Shown here in pieces: positions 32,833 through 42,555 of a stretch of 64,000 bases of DNA. The DNA lies in NCBI RefSeq assembly GCF_004014875.1, contig NZ_CP034929.1, positions 434,001 through 498,000 of the forward strand. The letters run 5' to 3'. Both the position numbers and the translations under genes were made by a program. Below the pieces are notes generated by a model. That model saw only the letters and a list, made by a program, of their open reading frames with translations. It was not told the DNA's origin and did not search any database. The first letter of the stretch is position 1. Every line of letters starts with the position of its first letter. The DNA is from Nocardioides yefusunii (GTDB lineage Bacteria; Actinomycetota; Actinomycetes; Propionibacteriales; Nocardioidaceae).

Positions 32833-33786
32833 ATGGCACCCACCAGCACCACGACCGCAGGCTCGCCCCGTCCCGGGGTGGGCCTGCCCGTCGTGCCCCC
32901 CGACCTGAACGCCAAGCGCCGTCCCGGCGAGACCGTGATCAAGGCCCTGCTGACGCTCTCGGCCCTCACATCGGTCGCGATCACCTTCGGCATCGTCTTC
33001 GCGGTCCTCGCCCCGGCAGTCGACTTCTTCAAGGAAGTCCCGTTCACCGACTTCTTCGCGACCAGCGACGAGCCCGGCGCGGTCAGCGCCGCAGTGCTCC
33101 CGCTCGTCGTGGGAACGCTGATCACGACCGTCGTCGCACTCGCGTTGGCCGTCCCGATGGGGCTCGGTGCCGCGATCTACCTCTCGGAGTACGCCTCCCC
33201 GCGTGCCCGGAAGTGGCTCAAGCCGACCGTCGAGCTCCTCGCGGGTGTCCCGTCGGTGGTCTACGGCTTCTTCGCGCTCTTCTTCGTGACGCCCGTGGTC
33301 CTGCAGGGGTGGCTCGGTCTGGACGTCAACTTCACCAACTCCTGGGCTGCAGGTCTGGTGCTGGGCGTCATGATCATCCCGACCATCGCGTCGCTGTCGG
33401 AGGACGCCCTCTCCGCGGTCCCGCACGCCCTGCGTCAGGGATCGTTGGCGCTCGGTGCGAACCGGATGCAGACCACGATCCGCGTCGTCCTGCCCGCAGC
33501 ACTGTCGGGGATCGCGGCCGCAGTCGTCCTGGGGCTCTCCCGCGCGGTCGGCGAGACGATGATCGTGACCATGGCCGGCGGTTCGGTGAAGAACATGTCG
33601 CTGGACCCCTCCGAGCCGCACATGACGATGACGGCGTTCATCGCGACCACCGCCAAGGGTGAGAACCCCGTCGGTTCGGTCGAGTACAACGCCCTCTTCG
33701 CCGTCGCCGCCCTGCTGTTCGTGATCACGTTCGTGATCAACATGGTCAGCATCGCGATCGTCCGACGCTTCCGTCAGGAGTACTGA
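32833..33786 (+). CDS. pstC: Phosphate ABC transporter permease PstC
   Basis: This 317-residue permease has about six membrane spans after a cytoplasmic N-terminus. The EAA-type loop that contacts PstB is [20 protein letters not shown], and GVPSVVYGFFALFFV is the conserved PstC/PstA segment. The stop codon overlaps the pstA start by one base (TGATG), so translation is coupled. Confidence 0.95.
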   Translation: MAPTSTTTAGSPRPGVGLPVVPPDLNAKRRPGETVIKALLTLSALTSVAITFGIVFAVLAPAVDFFKEVPFTDFFATSDEPGAVSAAVLPLVVGTLITTVVALALAVPMGLGAAIYLSEYASPRARKWLKPTVELLAGVPSVVYGFFALFFVTPVVLQGWLGLDVNFTNSWAAGLVLGVMIIPTIASLSEDALSAVPHALRQGSLALGANRMQTTIRVVLPAALSGIAAAVVLGLSRAVGETMIVTMAGGSVKNMSLDPSEPHMTMTAFIATTAKGENPVGSVEYNALFAVAALLFVITFVINMVSIAIVRRFRQEY

Positions 33787-34712
33787 TGAGCATCGCAACC
33801 CGTACTGCCCGCGACACCGTCGAGGCGACCACAGGGATCACGGCCTCCGACCTCACCGGACGCGGTCGTGACCGCAACGTGAAGTCCGTCCTCTTCCTCG
33901 TCGCCCTGTGGTTCTCGCTCTTCTTCGGCGTCGTCGTCCTGATCGCGCTCATCGTCGACACCGTCATCAAGGGCGCGCCGCGCCTCGACGCCGAGCTCTT
34001 CACCAACTACCACTCGAAGATCAGCCCCGACACCACCGGTTTCCGGGCCGGCATCCTCGGCTCGATCTGGCTCATGTTCGCCACCGCTCTCCTCGCGATC
34101 CCGCTCGGCATGGCGGCGGCGATCTACCTCGAGGAGTTCGCGAACAAGCGTTCGCGACTGCACCGCGTCATCGACGTCAACCTGCAAAACCTCGCGGCCG
34201 TCCCGTCGGTCATCTACGGCATGCTCGCCGTCGCCGTCCTGGCCCTCTTCGACCCGCCGTTCAAGGGCATCGTGATCGGTGGCGCGCTCGCGCTGGCGCT
34301 GCTGATCCTGCCCGTCATCATCATCACGACCCGTGAAGCGATCCGGGCGGTGCCCCAGGAGATCCGTCAGGGATCCCTCGCCCTCGGTGCGACGGTGTGG
34401 CAGACGACGTGGCGCAACACGCTCCCGTCGGCCGTCCCCGGCATCGCGACCGGCACGATCCTGGGCCTGTCCCGCGCGATCGGTGAAGCCGCACCGCTGC
34501 TCATGCTCGGTGTCGCGATGGTCCGCACCGACCCGACGGGCCTGTTCGACAAGGTGACCGCGCTCCCGATCCAGATCTACAACTTCTCCTCGGAGCCCAA
34601 CGAGGCGTACCAGATCGCGTCGTCGGCGGCGATCGTCATCCTCCTCGCGATGATCCTGGGCATGAACGCCCTGGCGATCGTCATCCGCAACAAGTTCCAG
34701 AAGTCGTGGTGA
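33786..34712 (+). CDS. pstA: Phosphate ABC transporter permease PstA
   Basis: This 308-residue permease shows [16 protein letters not shown], the loop [20 protein letters not shown] for PstB contact, and [17 protein letters not shown], typical of PstA. It has about six membrane helices. Together with PstC it forms the channel. It overlaps pstC by one base and pstB by seven bases. Confidence 0.95.
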   Translation: MSIATRTARDTVEATTGITASDLTGRGRDRNVKSVLFLVALWFSLFFGVVVLIALIVDTVIKGAPRLDAELFTNYHSKISPDTTGFRAGILGSIWLMFATALLAIPLGMAAAIYLEEFANKRSRLHRVIDVNLQNLAAVPSVIYGMLAVAVLALFDPPFKGIVIGGALALALLILPVIIITTREAIRAVPQEIRQGSLALGATVWQTTWRNTLPSAVPGIATGTILGLSRAIGEAAPLLMLGVAMVRTDPTGLFDKVTALPIQIYNFSSEPNEAYQIASSAAIVILLAMILGMNALAIVIRNKFQKSW

Positions 34713-35629
34713 TCACCGTGAACAAGACCCCCAGCACCATCACCGTCAACGCGGCGCACGACCCCTACGCGCCGCACGTCCCGGAGGCCCCCGTGAGCCA
34801 GATCGCCACCCGCATGCAGTCCACCGCGCCGCTGCCGGCGCTGCCGCCCGACCCGGTGATGGCGGTCGAGGGACTCAACGTCTTCTACGGCGACTTCCAC
34901 GCCGTGCAGAACGTCGACCTCGCGTTCGGACGCAACGAGATCACCGCGCTGATCGGGCCCTCGGGCTGCGGGAAGTCGACGGTGCTGCGCTCGCTCAACC
35001 GGATGAACGATCTCGTGTCGGGGGCCCGCGTCGAGGGTGCGGTGAACTACCACGGGCAGAACATCTACGCCCGCGGCGTCGACCCGATCGCGGTGCGCAC
35101 CCACATCGGCATGGTCTTCCAGAAGCCCAATCCCTTCCCGAAGTCGATCTACGAGAACATCGCCTACGGTCCCAAGGTGACGGGCATGAAGGTCGACTCC
35201 ATGGACGACCTCGTCGAAGAGGCGCTGCGCGGTGCGGCGCTGTGGGACGAGGTGAAGGACAAGCTCAAGCAGTCCGCCTACGGGCTCTCCGGCGGTCAGC
35301 AGCAGCGCCTCTGCATCGCCCGCACCATCGCGACCCGTCCCGACGTGATCCTGATGGACGAGCCCTGCTCGGCGCTGGACCCGATCGCGACCTCGCGGAT
35401 CGAGGACCTGATGCTGGAGCTGAAGCAGGACTTCACGATCATCATCGTCACCCACAACATGCAGCAGGCTGCCCGCGTCTCCGACCGCACGGCGTTCTTC
35501 ACCGCCCGTCAGGACGAGACCACCGGTAACCGCACCGGCGTCCTGGTCGAGTACGACGCCACGTCGAGCATCTTCTCCAACCCTGCCGACCAGCGCACCG
35601 AGGACTACATCTCCGGTCGCTTCGGCTGA
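34706..35629 (+). CDS. pstB: Phosphate ABC transporter ATP-binding protein PstB
   Basis: The protein has 307 residues, longer than usual because of a roughly 50-residue N-terminal extension. The family domain begins at [16 protein letters not shown]. Walker A is [10 protein letters not shown]-loop [11 protein letters not shown], signature LSGGQQQR, Walker [14 protein letters not shown] and H-loop [13 protein letters not shown]. It powers phosphate import. A later GTG (about 34793, VSQIATRM) is a plausible alternative start. It ends the operon; no phoU follows directly. Confidence 0.94.
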   Translation: MVITVNKTPSTITVNAAHDPYAPHVPEAPVSQIATRMQSTAPLPALPPDPVMAVEGLNVFYGDFHAVQNVDLAFGRNEITALIGPSGCGKSTVLRSLNRMNDLVSGARVEGAVNYHGQNIYARGVDPIAVRTHIGMVFQKPNPFPKSIYENIAYGPKVTGMKVDSMDDLVEEALRGAALWDEVKDKLKQSAYGLSGGQQQRLCIARTIATRPDVILMDEPCSALDPIATSRIEDLMLELKQDFTIIIVTHNMQQAARVSDRTAFFTARQDETTGNRTGVLVEYDATSSIFSNPADQRTEDYISGRFG

Positions 35630-35639
35630 GCCCTCCCTT

Positions 35640-35674
35640 CCCCTCTCCCCTCTCCCCTCTCCCCTCTCCCCTCT
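35640..35674. repeat. Tandem CCCCTCT heptamer (5 copies)
   Basis: Five exact copies of CCCCTCT lie in a pyrimidine tract starting ten bases after the pstB stop, between it and the first palindrome. The tract is purine-free for about 50 bases and could slip or form unusual structure. Confidence 0.9.
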
Positions 35675-35681
35675 CCCTCCC

Positions 35682-35793
35682 GGACGTCATAAGGATCGTG
35701 GGTCAGAGGGCCGGATTCTTATGACGTCCTGCGCTCCGCCCCGCCGGACGTCATAAGAATCGCGGGGCAGGGGCCTCGATTCTTATGACGTCC
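35682..35793. repeat. Upstream pair of 48-bp palindromes
   Basis: Unit 1 (35682-35729) and unit 2 (35746-35793) each consist of a 16-bp arm GGACGTCATAAGRATC, a 16-bp loop and the complementary arm. A 16-bp spacer separates them, giving a 64-bp period. Unit 2 has perfect arms and unit 1 has one mismatch. The loops are alike (G-rich, GxGGGxCAGxGG). Confidence 0.92.
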
Positions 35794-35944
35794 CGAGGCG
35801 TGCACAGGGGCGAGGGACCGAGGGTTCTCCGGAGTTCTTCCACAGGGCGACGGCAGGCAGCGACCTCGACGAACGCCAGATGACGACGCTGGACCGATGA
35901 CTGTCCAGCAATCTCTTCCCCGGCTACCGCGCCCACAACGACGT

Positions 35945-36862
35945 ATGGAGCTCGAGACCATCGCCGCATTGCAGGCCGAGGTCGTGAGCGTTCACCAGGC
36001 GTATCGAACCGGGTTGACCGCGGCTGAGGTGGAGGCAGACGTCCGCGCTCGCCGCTGGCGCCGTGTCGGTCATCAGTGCTTGGTCCTGCACACTGGTCCG
36101 CTCGTGCAGGAAGCCCGCGAGTGGCTTGCAGTCCTCGACGCGGGACCACGTGCTTGTCTCGACGGCGCCTCGTCCTTGATCCGTGCCGGGCTGAAGAACT
36201 ATGACGTGGACCGGATCCGGGTGTCGGTGCCTCGAGGGGTCCCGGTCCGGAGCATGGAGGGGGTGGACGTCCGACAGACCCGCCGCCTACGGCTCGACGA
36301 TCTCTCCGACGACCGGTTGCCTCGGACCCGCACCCCGGTCGCAGCAGTACGGGCAGGTCTGTGGGCGAGGACGGACCGGCAAGCGGGTCTGCTCGTGTCG
36401 ATGGCTGTGCAGCAACGTCTGACGTCTCCTGCGGAGCTCGCGGTGGAGATGATGAGGGTCCGGCGTGACCGGCGGCGGATGCTGCTCAACGAGCTCGTCG
36501 TGGAGATCGGTGGGGGAGCTGAGTCACTCGGGGAGATCGACGTGGCCCGGGAATGCCGCTCTCGTGGGCTCCCGGAGCCGACGCGCCAGTCGGCGCGCAA
36601 GGGCCCGAACGGTCGTTGGTTCCTCGACGTCGAGTGGAAACGGTACGGCGTGGTCGTGGAGGTCGACGGGATCCAACATGCGTGGGCGCAGCACGTGGTG
36701 GGAGATGCGCTGCGGCAGAACGAGCTGGCGATCGCAGGCGCCTTGGTCCTGCGGCTTCCCCTGTCCGGGCTGCGCTGGGCGCCCGACGAGTTCTACGCCC
36801 AGGTCGAGTCGGCGCTCCGATCGCGGGGTTGGAGCCGCCGTTGGCCCTCAGGGACGTCATAA
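35945..36862 (+). CDS. AbiEi-like / DUF559 (PD-(D/E)XK nuclease-fold) protein
   Basis: The protein has 305 residues from ATG 35945 (35897 is also possible). The N-terminal part (about 1-100) looks like the winged-helix and beta segment of AbiEi-type proteins (RTGLTAAEVEADVRARRWRRV). The C-terminal part has the DUF559/Vsr-like nuclease pattern: GAESLGEIDVAREC, GLPEPTRQ, WFLDVEWKRYGVVVEVDGIQH (Asp, then Glu-x-Asp) and ALVLRLPLSGL. These proteins are common in Nocardioides-type genomes; their role is unclear. The TAA stop lies inside the left arm of the third palindrome. The gene separates pstB from the pit operon. Confidence 0.75.
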   Translation: MELETIAALQAEVVSVHQAYRTGLTAAEVEADVRARRWRRVGHQCLVLHTGPLVQEAREWLAVLDAGPRACLDGASSLIRAGLKNYDVDRIRVSVPRGVPVRSMEGVDVRQTRRLRLDDLSDDRLPRTRTPVAAVRAGLWARTDRQAGLLVSMAVQQRLTSPAELAVEMMRVRRDRRRMLLNELVVEIGGGAESLGEIDVARECRSRGLPEPTRQSARKGPNGRWFLDVEWKRYGVVVEVDGIQHAWAQHVVGDALRQNELAIAGALVLRLPLSGLRWAPDEFYAQVESALRSRGWSRRWPSGTS

Positions 36863-36963
36863 AGATCTAGGCCCAGAACCCCGGATTCTTATGACGTCCG
36901 AGAGGTGGCTGACTGGGACGTCATAAGAATCGAGGCCCTTGGGCCACAGAAGTGATGACGTCC
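36852..36963. repeat. Downstream pair of 48-bp palindromes
   Basis: Unit 3 (36852-36899) and unit 4 (36916-36963) have the same 16-16-16 design, 16-bp spacer and 64-bp period as the upstream pair. Unit 3 has arms differing at three of 16 positions. In unit 4 the right arm has decayed to ATGACGTCC. The loops (AGGCCC-rich) resemble the reverse complement of the upstream loops, suggesting that the two pairs face each other. Confidence 0.9.
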
Positions 36964-36983
36964 GGGGGTGAGAGGGACGACGA

Positions 36984-37010
36984 AGGGGCCCGGCACATGG
37001 CCGGGCCCCT
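36984..37010. terminator. Terminator of the pit operon
   Basis: AGGGGCCCGG and its complement form a tight hairpin 24 bp beyond the stop codon of the minus-strand transporter gene. Confidence 0.8.
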
Positions 37011-37033
37011 CGACGAAACAGGTGGTCGCTTCC

Positions 37034-38029
37034 TCAGGGGAGGAAGAGGTGCAGCACTCCGTAGGAGGCGGCAGCCACGAGACCGGCGGCCGGGAACGTG
37101 AGCACCCAGGCGACGACGATCGACTTCGCGACGCCCCAGCGAACAGCCGAGACACGCTTCGTGGCGCCCACACCCATGACTGCAGTGGTGATGGTGTGGG
37201 TGGTGGAGATGGGGGCCTGCCACACGTACGCGGTGGTGTAGAGCACCGACGCAGCCACGGCCTCGGACGCGAAACCGCGAGCCGGGTCGAGGTGGATGAT
37301 GCGGCGACCGAGCGTGCGCATGATGCGCCATCCGCCGGACCAGGTGCCGAGCGAGATCGCCATGGCCGCCGAGAAGATGACCCACAGGGGCAGGTCGTCA
37401 CCGGGGTTGACGTACTCACCGGCGAGCAGCGCCAGGAAGATGACACCCATCGTCTTCTGGGCGTCCTGCAGGCCGTGACCCAGCGCCATGGCGGCGGCCG
37501 AGACGGTCTGCGCGACGCGGAAGCCGCGCTGTGCCTTGTGCGGGTTCGCCTTGCGGAAGATCCACATGATGGCCAGCATCAGGGCGAAACCGAGCGAGAA
37601 CGCGACCACCGGCGACAGCACCATCGGGATGACGACCTTGTCGATCACCGTGTCCCAGCTGACGTAGACGCTCGCAGCCAGACCGGAGCCGACGAGGCCA
37701 CCGATCAGGGCGTGCGAGGACGACGACGGGAGGCCGAAGTACCAGGTGATCATGTTCCAGGCGATGGCGCCGAGAAGGCCGCACATGACGATCACGAGGG
37801 CGTGCGTACCGTCCCCGGGGTCGATCACGTCCGACACGGTGTGGGCCACCTTCTGACCCAGGAATGCGCCGACGAAGTTCATGACCGCAGCCATGCCGAG
37901 CGCCACGCGGGGCGTCAGCGCACGCGTCGAGACCGAGGTCGCGATCGCGTTGGCGGCGTCGTGGAAACCGTTGGTGTAGTCGAAGACGAGAGCGACGACG
38001 ACTACCGCGATGATGATCGCGAGATCCAT
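37034..38029 (-). CDS. pit: Low-affinity inorganic phosphate transporter (PiT family)
   Basis: This 331-residue membrane protein has about ten helices. Both PiT signature repeats are present: YTNGFHDAANAIATSVSTRAL at the N-terminus (about 17-37) and the C-terminal half with ISTTHTITTAVMGVGATKR. Between them lies WYFGLPSSSSHALIGGLVG. It imports metal-phosphate with protons. It is downstream of a PhoU-like gene with only four bases between, a common pairing in which the DUF47 protein modulates Pit. Confidence 0.93.
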   Translation of the reverse strand: MDLAIIIAVVVVALVFDYTNGFHDAANAIATSVSTRALTPRVALGMAAVMNFVGAFLGQKVAHTVSDVIDPGDGTHALVIVMCGLLGAIAWNMITWYFGLPSSSSHALIGGLVGSGLAASVYVSWDTVIDKVVIPMVLSPVVAFSLGFALMLAIMWIFRKANPHKAQRGFRVAQTVSAAAMALGHGLQDAQKTMGVIFLALLAGEYVNPGDDLPLWVIFSAAMAISLGTWSGGWRIMRTLGRRIIHLDPARGFASEAVAASVLYTTAYVWQAPISTTHTITTAVMGVGATKRVSAVRWGVAKSIVVAWVLTFPAAGLVAAASYGVLHLFLP

Positions 38030-38033
38030 CGGG

Positions 38034-38651
38034 TCAGGACTCCTTGACGGCGATCTGCTCCACGGTGTTCGCGACGCGCTCGAAGGCGTCGATGGCGCCT
38101 TCCAGCGAGGTCACGATGTCCTTGAGCTTGAGGACGTCCATCGGCTGGTAGGCACCCGAGAAGAGGCTGGCCAGGAGGCGACGGAAGATCTTGTCGCCCT
38201 GGTTCTCGAGACGGTTGATCTCGATCCAGAACTCGGAGAGGTCGGCCATCGACTTCAGGCGCGGCATGGAGGCAACGGTGACCTCCGCGCAGCGCTGGAT
38301 GACCTCGACCTGGTCGGAGAGCTCCTTCGGCAGGACCGAGGGCTCGTAGAGCAGGATCATGTCGACGGCCTCGTCCATCATGTCCATGATGTCGTCGAGA
38401 CCGGACGCGAGGGCGTAGATGTCCTCGCGGTCGAAGGGGGTCACGAAAGTCGAGTTGACCTGCTTGATGATGCGGTGCGTGGTCTCGTCGGCGGCGTGCT
38501 CGGCATCGCGCATGCGCGAAGCGACGGCGTCGCGATCGGCACCTTCAGCCAGCATTTCGGCCAGGAGACCGGCGCCGGTGACCATGTGCCCGGCGGACTC
38601 GCTGAACAGTTCATAGAACGACGCGTCGACGGGACGGAACTTCAAACCCAC
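38034..38651 (-). CDS. PhoU-like DUF47 protein, partner of Pit
   Basis: This 205-residue all-helical protein of the DUF47/TIGR00153 type has acidic metal-binding helix motifs E-x-x-x-D (MRDAEHAADETTHRI and LENQGDKIFRRLLASLF) and a central EDIYALASGLDDIMDMMDEA helix. It is cytoplasmic and membrane-associated. It is known to be linked to Pit transporters and to act as their regulator. It is the first gene of the two-gene operon and starts GLKFRPVDASFYELF. Confidence 0.9.
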   Translation of the reverse strand: MGLKFRPVDASFYELFSESAGHMVTGAGLLAEMLAEGADRDAVASRMRDAEHAADETTHRIIKQVNSTFVTPFDREDIYALASGLDDIMDMMDEAVDMILLYEPSVLPKELSDQVEVIQRCAEVTVASMPRLKSMADLSEFWIEINRLENQGDKIFRRLLASLFSGAYQPMDVLKLKDIVTSLEGAIDAFERVANTVEQIAVKES

Positions 38652-38833
38652 GGGAAACTCCTGAGGAGGAGGAAGAGAACTCTCGTCATGCTACGGGCAG
38701 GTTCGCGAGCGGGCGCAAATGAGGACGAGAAGGAGTTGCCACTACTTCAACCGCGCGCGTAGTACGCGTGCGTGAGGACTGGACACCCCCGCGCGGGTGC
38801 AGACAACTCTCCGTCGAGGCGTCCTCGCGGGCG

Positions 38834-41020
38834 TCACCGCCGACGTCGTTGTCGTTCGACCAGGGCCGCGTGCAGGTGGGTGCTGCCGGGGCGTCGTTCC
38901 CAGGTTCCGTCCGTGAGCAGTGCCCAGGCGTCGGTGTCGGGTGCGAACGCCAGGTCGAGGACGTCGGTGACCTGCTGGGTGACGGGGCCCGCGGGCAGCC
39001 TGACCAGCACTTCCACGCGACGGTCGAGGTTGCGGTGCATGACGTCGGCCGAGCCGATCCAGACCCGCGGCTCTCCGCCGTTCTCGAAGGCGTAGGCCCG
39101 GCTGTGCTCCAGGAACCGTCCGAGCACCGAGCGCACCTCGATCGTCTCGGACAGCCCGGGGACGCCGGGACGGAGCGCGCAGATGCCGCGCACCAGCAGT
39201 TGGATCGGCACTCCGGCCTGGCTGGCGAGGTACAGCGCGTCGATGACGGCCTCGTCGACGACTGAGTTCGCCTTGATCCGGATCTGGGCCGGTCGCCCGG
39301 CCAGATGGTGGGCCACTTCGGTGTGGATCGCGTCGACCAGCCCCGTCCGGACGGTGTCGGGCGCCACCAGCAGGTGCTCGTAGGAGACGTTGCGGGAGAT
39401 CCCTGAGAGCGTGTTGAACAGGTGTGCGACGTCCTCGCCGATCCCTTCGTCGCAGGTCAGCAGCCCGAGGTCCTCGTAGACGCGGGCGGTCTTGGGGTTG
39501 TAGTTGCCGGTCCCGATGTGGGTGTAACGCACGATCCCGTCGGGTTCCTCGCGCACCACCATCGAGAGCTTGCAGTGGGTCTTCAGCCCGACCAGCCCGT
39601 AGACGACGTGGCAGCCTGCCTGCTCCAGCTTGCGGGCCCACCGGATGTTGGCCTGCTCGTCGAAACGGGCCTTGATCTCGACGATCACCAGCACCTGCTT
39701 GCCGGCCTCGGCGGCGTCGATCAACGCGTCGATGACGGGGGAGTCCCCGGAGGTCCGGTACAACGTCTGCTTGATCGCGAGGACCTGCGGATCGGCGGCG
39801 GCCTGCTCGACGAAGCGCTGCACCGACGTCGCGAACGAGTCGTAGGGATGGTGCAGCAGGACGTGTCCGTGGCGTCGTACGGACTTGAACACGTCGACCG
39901 GCGACGACGACTCGACCTCCGCGAGCTGACGGTGGGTCGAGGGCACGAACGTCGGGTAGGAGAGGTCGTCACGGGGCAGGTCGGCGATGCCGTGCAGACC
40001 GCGCAGGTCCAGGGGGCCGGGCAGCCGGAACACTTCGCTGCGGGAGACGTCGAGCTCGGAGACGAGCATCTCCAGCATCCGCTCGTCCATCGTCTCCTCG
40101 ACCTCGAGCCGCACCGGCGGCCCGAAACGACGACGCAGGAGTTCGCGTTCGAGGGCCTTGAGGAGGTTCTCGGTGTCGTCCTCCTCCACCTCGAGGTCCT
40201 CGTTGCGGGTCACCCGGAAACGGTGCGTGGCCACGATCTCCATGCCGGCGAAAAGTCGCTTGAGGTGCGCGCCGATCACGTCCTCGACCGGCACGAAACG
40301 TTGGTTCCCGAGCGGCACGAAGCGGTCGAAGAGCGGCGGCACCTTCACCCGGGCGAAGTGTTCGGTGCCGGTGCGCGGGTCCCGCACGAGCACGGCGAGG
40401 TTGAGGGAGAGCCCGGAGATGTAGGGGAAAGGGTGGGCCGGATCGACGGCCAACGGGGTCAGGACGGGGTAGATGCGTTCCTTGAACAGCCGCTTGCAGT
40501 GCTTCTGCTCCTCGCGGTCGAGTTCGTCCCACGTCACCAGTTCGACGCCCTCCCGGCGCAGCGCGGGCACGAGTTCGTCGCGGAAGACCCGTGCCTGGCG
40601 CTGGGTGAGCCGTCCGGTCTCGGTGAGGATTCGCTCCAGCACCTCGCGCGGCATCAGGCCCGACGCTGCCCGCACCGCCACCCCGGCTGCGATCCGACGC
40701 TTGAGGCCCGCGACCCGGACCATGAAGAACTCGTCCAGGTTGGAGGTGAAGATCGCCAGGAACCGGACCCGTTCGAGCAACGGCAGGGAGGGGTCATCAG
40801 CGAGTTCGAGGACACGCGCGTTGAAGCGCAGCCAGCTCAGTTCACGGTCGGCGAACCGGTCGGGGAATGCCCGGACGGCCGCCAGGGCCTCGTCGTGGGG
40901 CAGGTAGGGCGGGTCGACGTCGTAGGTGGCGTGCAGGTTCCGGTCGTGCTCCGGGGGCACGTCGGCGTCGACGTCCGGGGACGTCTCCGTGCCGTCGGGG
41001 TCATGGTGCGAGCTCGCCAT
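38834..41020 (-). CDS. ppk: Polyphosphate kinase
   Basis: The protein has 728 residues from ATG 41020. An upstream ATG at 41101 would put the PHO box inside the gene, so 41020 is preferred. The PPK1 order is complete: N-terminal domain ([18 protein letters not shown]), head domain, and the catalytic phospholipase-D-like halves with the phosphorylated His in [20 protein letters not shown]. It transfers the gamma phosphate of ATP to polyphosphate reversibly. Its position beside pit and the PHO box upstream tie it to phosphate storage. Confidence 0.95.
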   Translation of the reverse strand: MASSHHDPDGTETSPDVDADVPPEHDRNLHATYDVDPPYLPHDEALAAVRAFPDRFADRELSWLRFNARVLELADDPSLPLLERVRFLAIFTSNLDEFFMVRVAGLKRRIAAGVAVRAASGLMPREVLERILTETGRLTQRQARVFRDELVPALRREGVELVTWDELDREEQKHCKRLFKERIYPVLTPLAVDPAHPFPYISGLSLNLAVLVRDPRTGTEHFARVKVPPLFDRFVPLGNQRFVPVEDVIGAHLKRLFAGMEIVATHRFRVTRNEDLEVEEDDTENLLKALERELLRRRFGPPVRLEVEETMDERMLEMLVSELDVSRSEVFRLPGPLDLRGLHGIADLPRDDLSYPTFVPSTHRQLAEVESSSPVDVFKSVRRHGHVLLHHPYDSFATSVQRFVEQAAADPQVLAIKQTLYRTSGDSPVIDALIDAAEAGKQVLVIVEIKARFDEQANIRWARKLEQAGCHVVYGLVGLKTHCKLSMVVREEPDGIVRYTHIGTGNYNPKTARVYEDLGLLTCDEGIGEDVAHLFNTLSGISRNVSYEHLLVAPDTVRTGLVDAIHTEVAHHLAGRPAQIRIKANSVVDEAVIDALYLASQAGVPIQLLVRGICALRPGVPGLSETIEVRSVLGRFLEHSRAYAFENGGEPRVWIGSADVMHRNLDRRVEVLVRLPAGPVTQQVTDVLDLAFAPDTDAWALLTDGTWERRPGSTHLHAALVERQRRRR

Positions 41021-41038
41021 GACGGGAGTCTGCCACTG

Positions 41039-41060
41039 TCGGGTGAACGACGGGTGACGT
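41039..41060 (-). promoter_or_regulatory. PHO box upstream of ppk
   Basis: The minus strand reads CGTCACCCGTC-GTTCACCCGAC, two 11-bp direct repeats of the PhoP type, 19-40 bp upstream of ATG 41020. A CAGACT hexamer (41027-41032) would serve as -10, giving a leaderless transcript. Confidence 0.75.
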
Positions 41061-41133
41061 CGAGGCGCCAGCTGCATGAGGATTCCGGTCTGGACCGTCA
41101 CCCTGCGCGGGGTAGGCGCGAATCAGGGGTGGA

Positions 41134-41559
41134 TCAGCGTTCGAGCAGCAAGGTGACGGGGCCGTCGTTGACGCTGCTCACCTGCATGTGAGCACCGAAG
41201 ACACCACGCTCGACGTGCGCCCCGAGACGCTCCAGTTCGGCGCCGACGGCCTCGTACAACGGCTCGCTGACCGGGCCGGGGGCTGCGGCCGACCACGACG
41301 GACGACGTCCCTTGGAGGCGTCCGCGTAGAGGGTGAACTGACTGACGAGCAGGATCGGAGCGCCGACGTCGGAGGCGGAGAGTTCGCCCTCGAGGATGCG
41401 CTGGTCCCAGATCTTCTTCGCGATCCAGGCGACCTCGGCGTCACCGTCGGAGTGCGTGATCCCGAGGTAGACCAACAGGCCGGGGCCGTCGATCGCGCCG
41501 ACCACCTCGCCGTCCACCGTCACCGACGCCGACAGGACCCTCTGCACCACAGCACGCAC
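41134..41559 (-). CDS. dtd: D-aminoacyl-tRNA deacylase
   Basis: The protein has 141 residues from GTG 41559, the normal start ([16 protein letters not shown]). The family's SQFTLYAD and NDGPVTL motifs are both intact, and the Gly-x-Pro motif (GPVT) rejects L-amino acids. It hydrolyses D-aminoacyl-tRNA in the cytoplasm, as a dimer. A TACTCT hexamer at 41567-41572 seven bases before the GTG and no ribosome site indicate a leaderless mRNA; the more distal ATG 41580 overlaps that promoter. Confidence 0.93.
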   Translation of the reverse strand: MRAVVQRVLSASVTVDGEVVGAIDGPGLLVYLGITHSDGDAEVAWIAKKIWDQRILEGELSASDVGAPILLVSQFTLYADASKGRRPSWSAAAPGPVSEPLYEAVGAELERLGAHVERGVFGAHMQVSSVNDGPVTLLLER

Positions 41560-41629
41560 GGGCGCAAGAGTATCCAGCATGCGACCGAATCCCTGTCGCG
41601 AGCGCAGCGCTCCGCCTAGCGTGCAGGCC

Positions 41630-42544
41630 GTGAAGACTCCGAATTCAGCTCTGGTCCTGCGTCTGGGGATCTACGGGGTGCTCGTCTATCTCGCCCAGTT
41701 CGCGGCCAGACATGCGGTGAGCATGGTGTCCCGCAAGGGGTGGGCGTGGGATTCCCGTGCCTACTACGACGCGTTCGAGGGCGGCGTGTACACCGGGACG
41801 CCGGGCAAGTTGGGGTCGTTCAACTACACCCCGGCGGTGGCCCAGATCGTCTGGCCGTTCACGCATCTGCCCTGGGTGGTCTTCGCGACGCTGACGGTGG
41901 CCGCTGCCGCGATCGGCGTGTGGTGGCTGCTGCGGCCTCTGGGCTGGTTCACGAAGACGCTCGGCTGGTGCATCTGTTCGGTCCAGGTCGCCAGTGGAAA
42001 CATCGACTGGTTGCTCGCCGTGATGGCGGTCCTGGGCGTCACCCGTGGCGGGCCGTGGGCGCTGGTTGCGTTGACGAAGATGGCACCGACCTGGGGTCCG
42101 GTGTGGTTCGCGGCACGAGGGGAGTGGCGCAATCTGGCGAAGTTCGTCCTGACCTTGGTCGTGGTGGTCGCGATCTCGGTGGCGACGGTTCCGCACCTGT
42201 GGGTGGAGTGGTTCGACTTCGTGCGCGAGCACTCGGGTGAGAAGCCGGGCATGTTCCGCGAACTGCTGCCGCCGCTCCCGTTGCGGATGGCCTTCGCGTT
42301 CGCCTTGGTGGTCTACGGTGCTCGGACGTCGCGGCGGTGGACGATCCCGGTCGCGATGCTCTGTGCTGCACCGGTCCCGGGAACCGGTCCGTGGGCGTTG
42401 CTGGCCGGGCTGCCGCGGATGCTGGAGATGGACCGTGCCGAGCGCGCCGGTGGCGAGGTCTCCGCTGCTGACGGTGTTGCCGCCCGCCGTTCTTCTGGGG
42501 CGGAAGCCGCTGAACAGTCAACGACATGGGTGGAGAATCCCTAG
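41630..42544 (+). CDS. GT87-like polyprenyl-sugar transferase (membrane)
   Basis: The protein has 304 residues from GTG 41630, preceded by a TAGCGT hexamer seven bases away (leaderless). It has about eight membrane helices. The first outer loop has the acidic [15 protein letters not shown] and [14 protein letters not shown], as in GT87/DUF2029 mannosyltransferases that use polyprenol-phosphate-mannose and carry Asp in this loop. Compared with mycobacterial PimE-type enzymes (about 430) it is short. It is followed by a paralogue. The acceptor is unknown. Confidence 0.75.
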   Translation: MKTPNSALVLRLGIYGVLVYLAQFAARHAVSMVSRKGWAWDSRAYYDAFEGGVYTGTPGKLGSFNYTPAVAQIVWPFTHLPWVVFATLTVAAAAIGVWWLLRPLGWFTKTLGWCICSVQVASGNIDWLLAVMAVLGVTRGGPWALVALTKMAPTWGPVWFAARGEWRNLAKFVLTLVVVVAISVATVPHLWVEWFDFVREHSGEKPGMFRELLPPLPLRMAFAFALVVYGARTSRRWTIPVAMLCAAPVPGTGPWALLAGLPRMLEMDRAERAGGEVSAADGVAARRSSGAEAAEQSTTWVENP

Positions 42545-42555
42545 GATTCCCCAGT

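Noticed and set aside
35682..36963. CRISPR array
   Set aside because: Only four units, in two separate pairs, each palindromic over its whole length, and no cas genes; the spacers are 16 bp.
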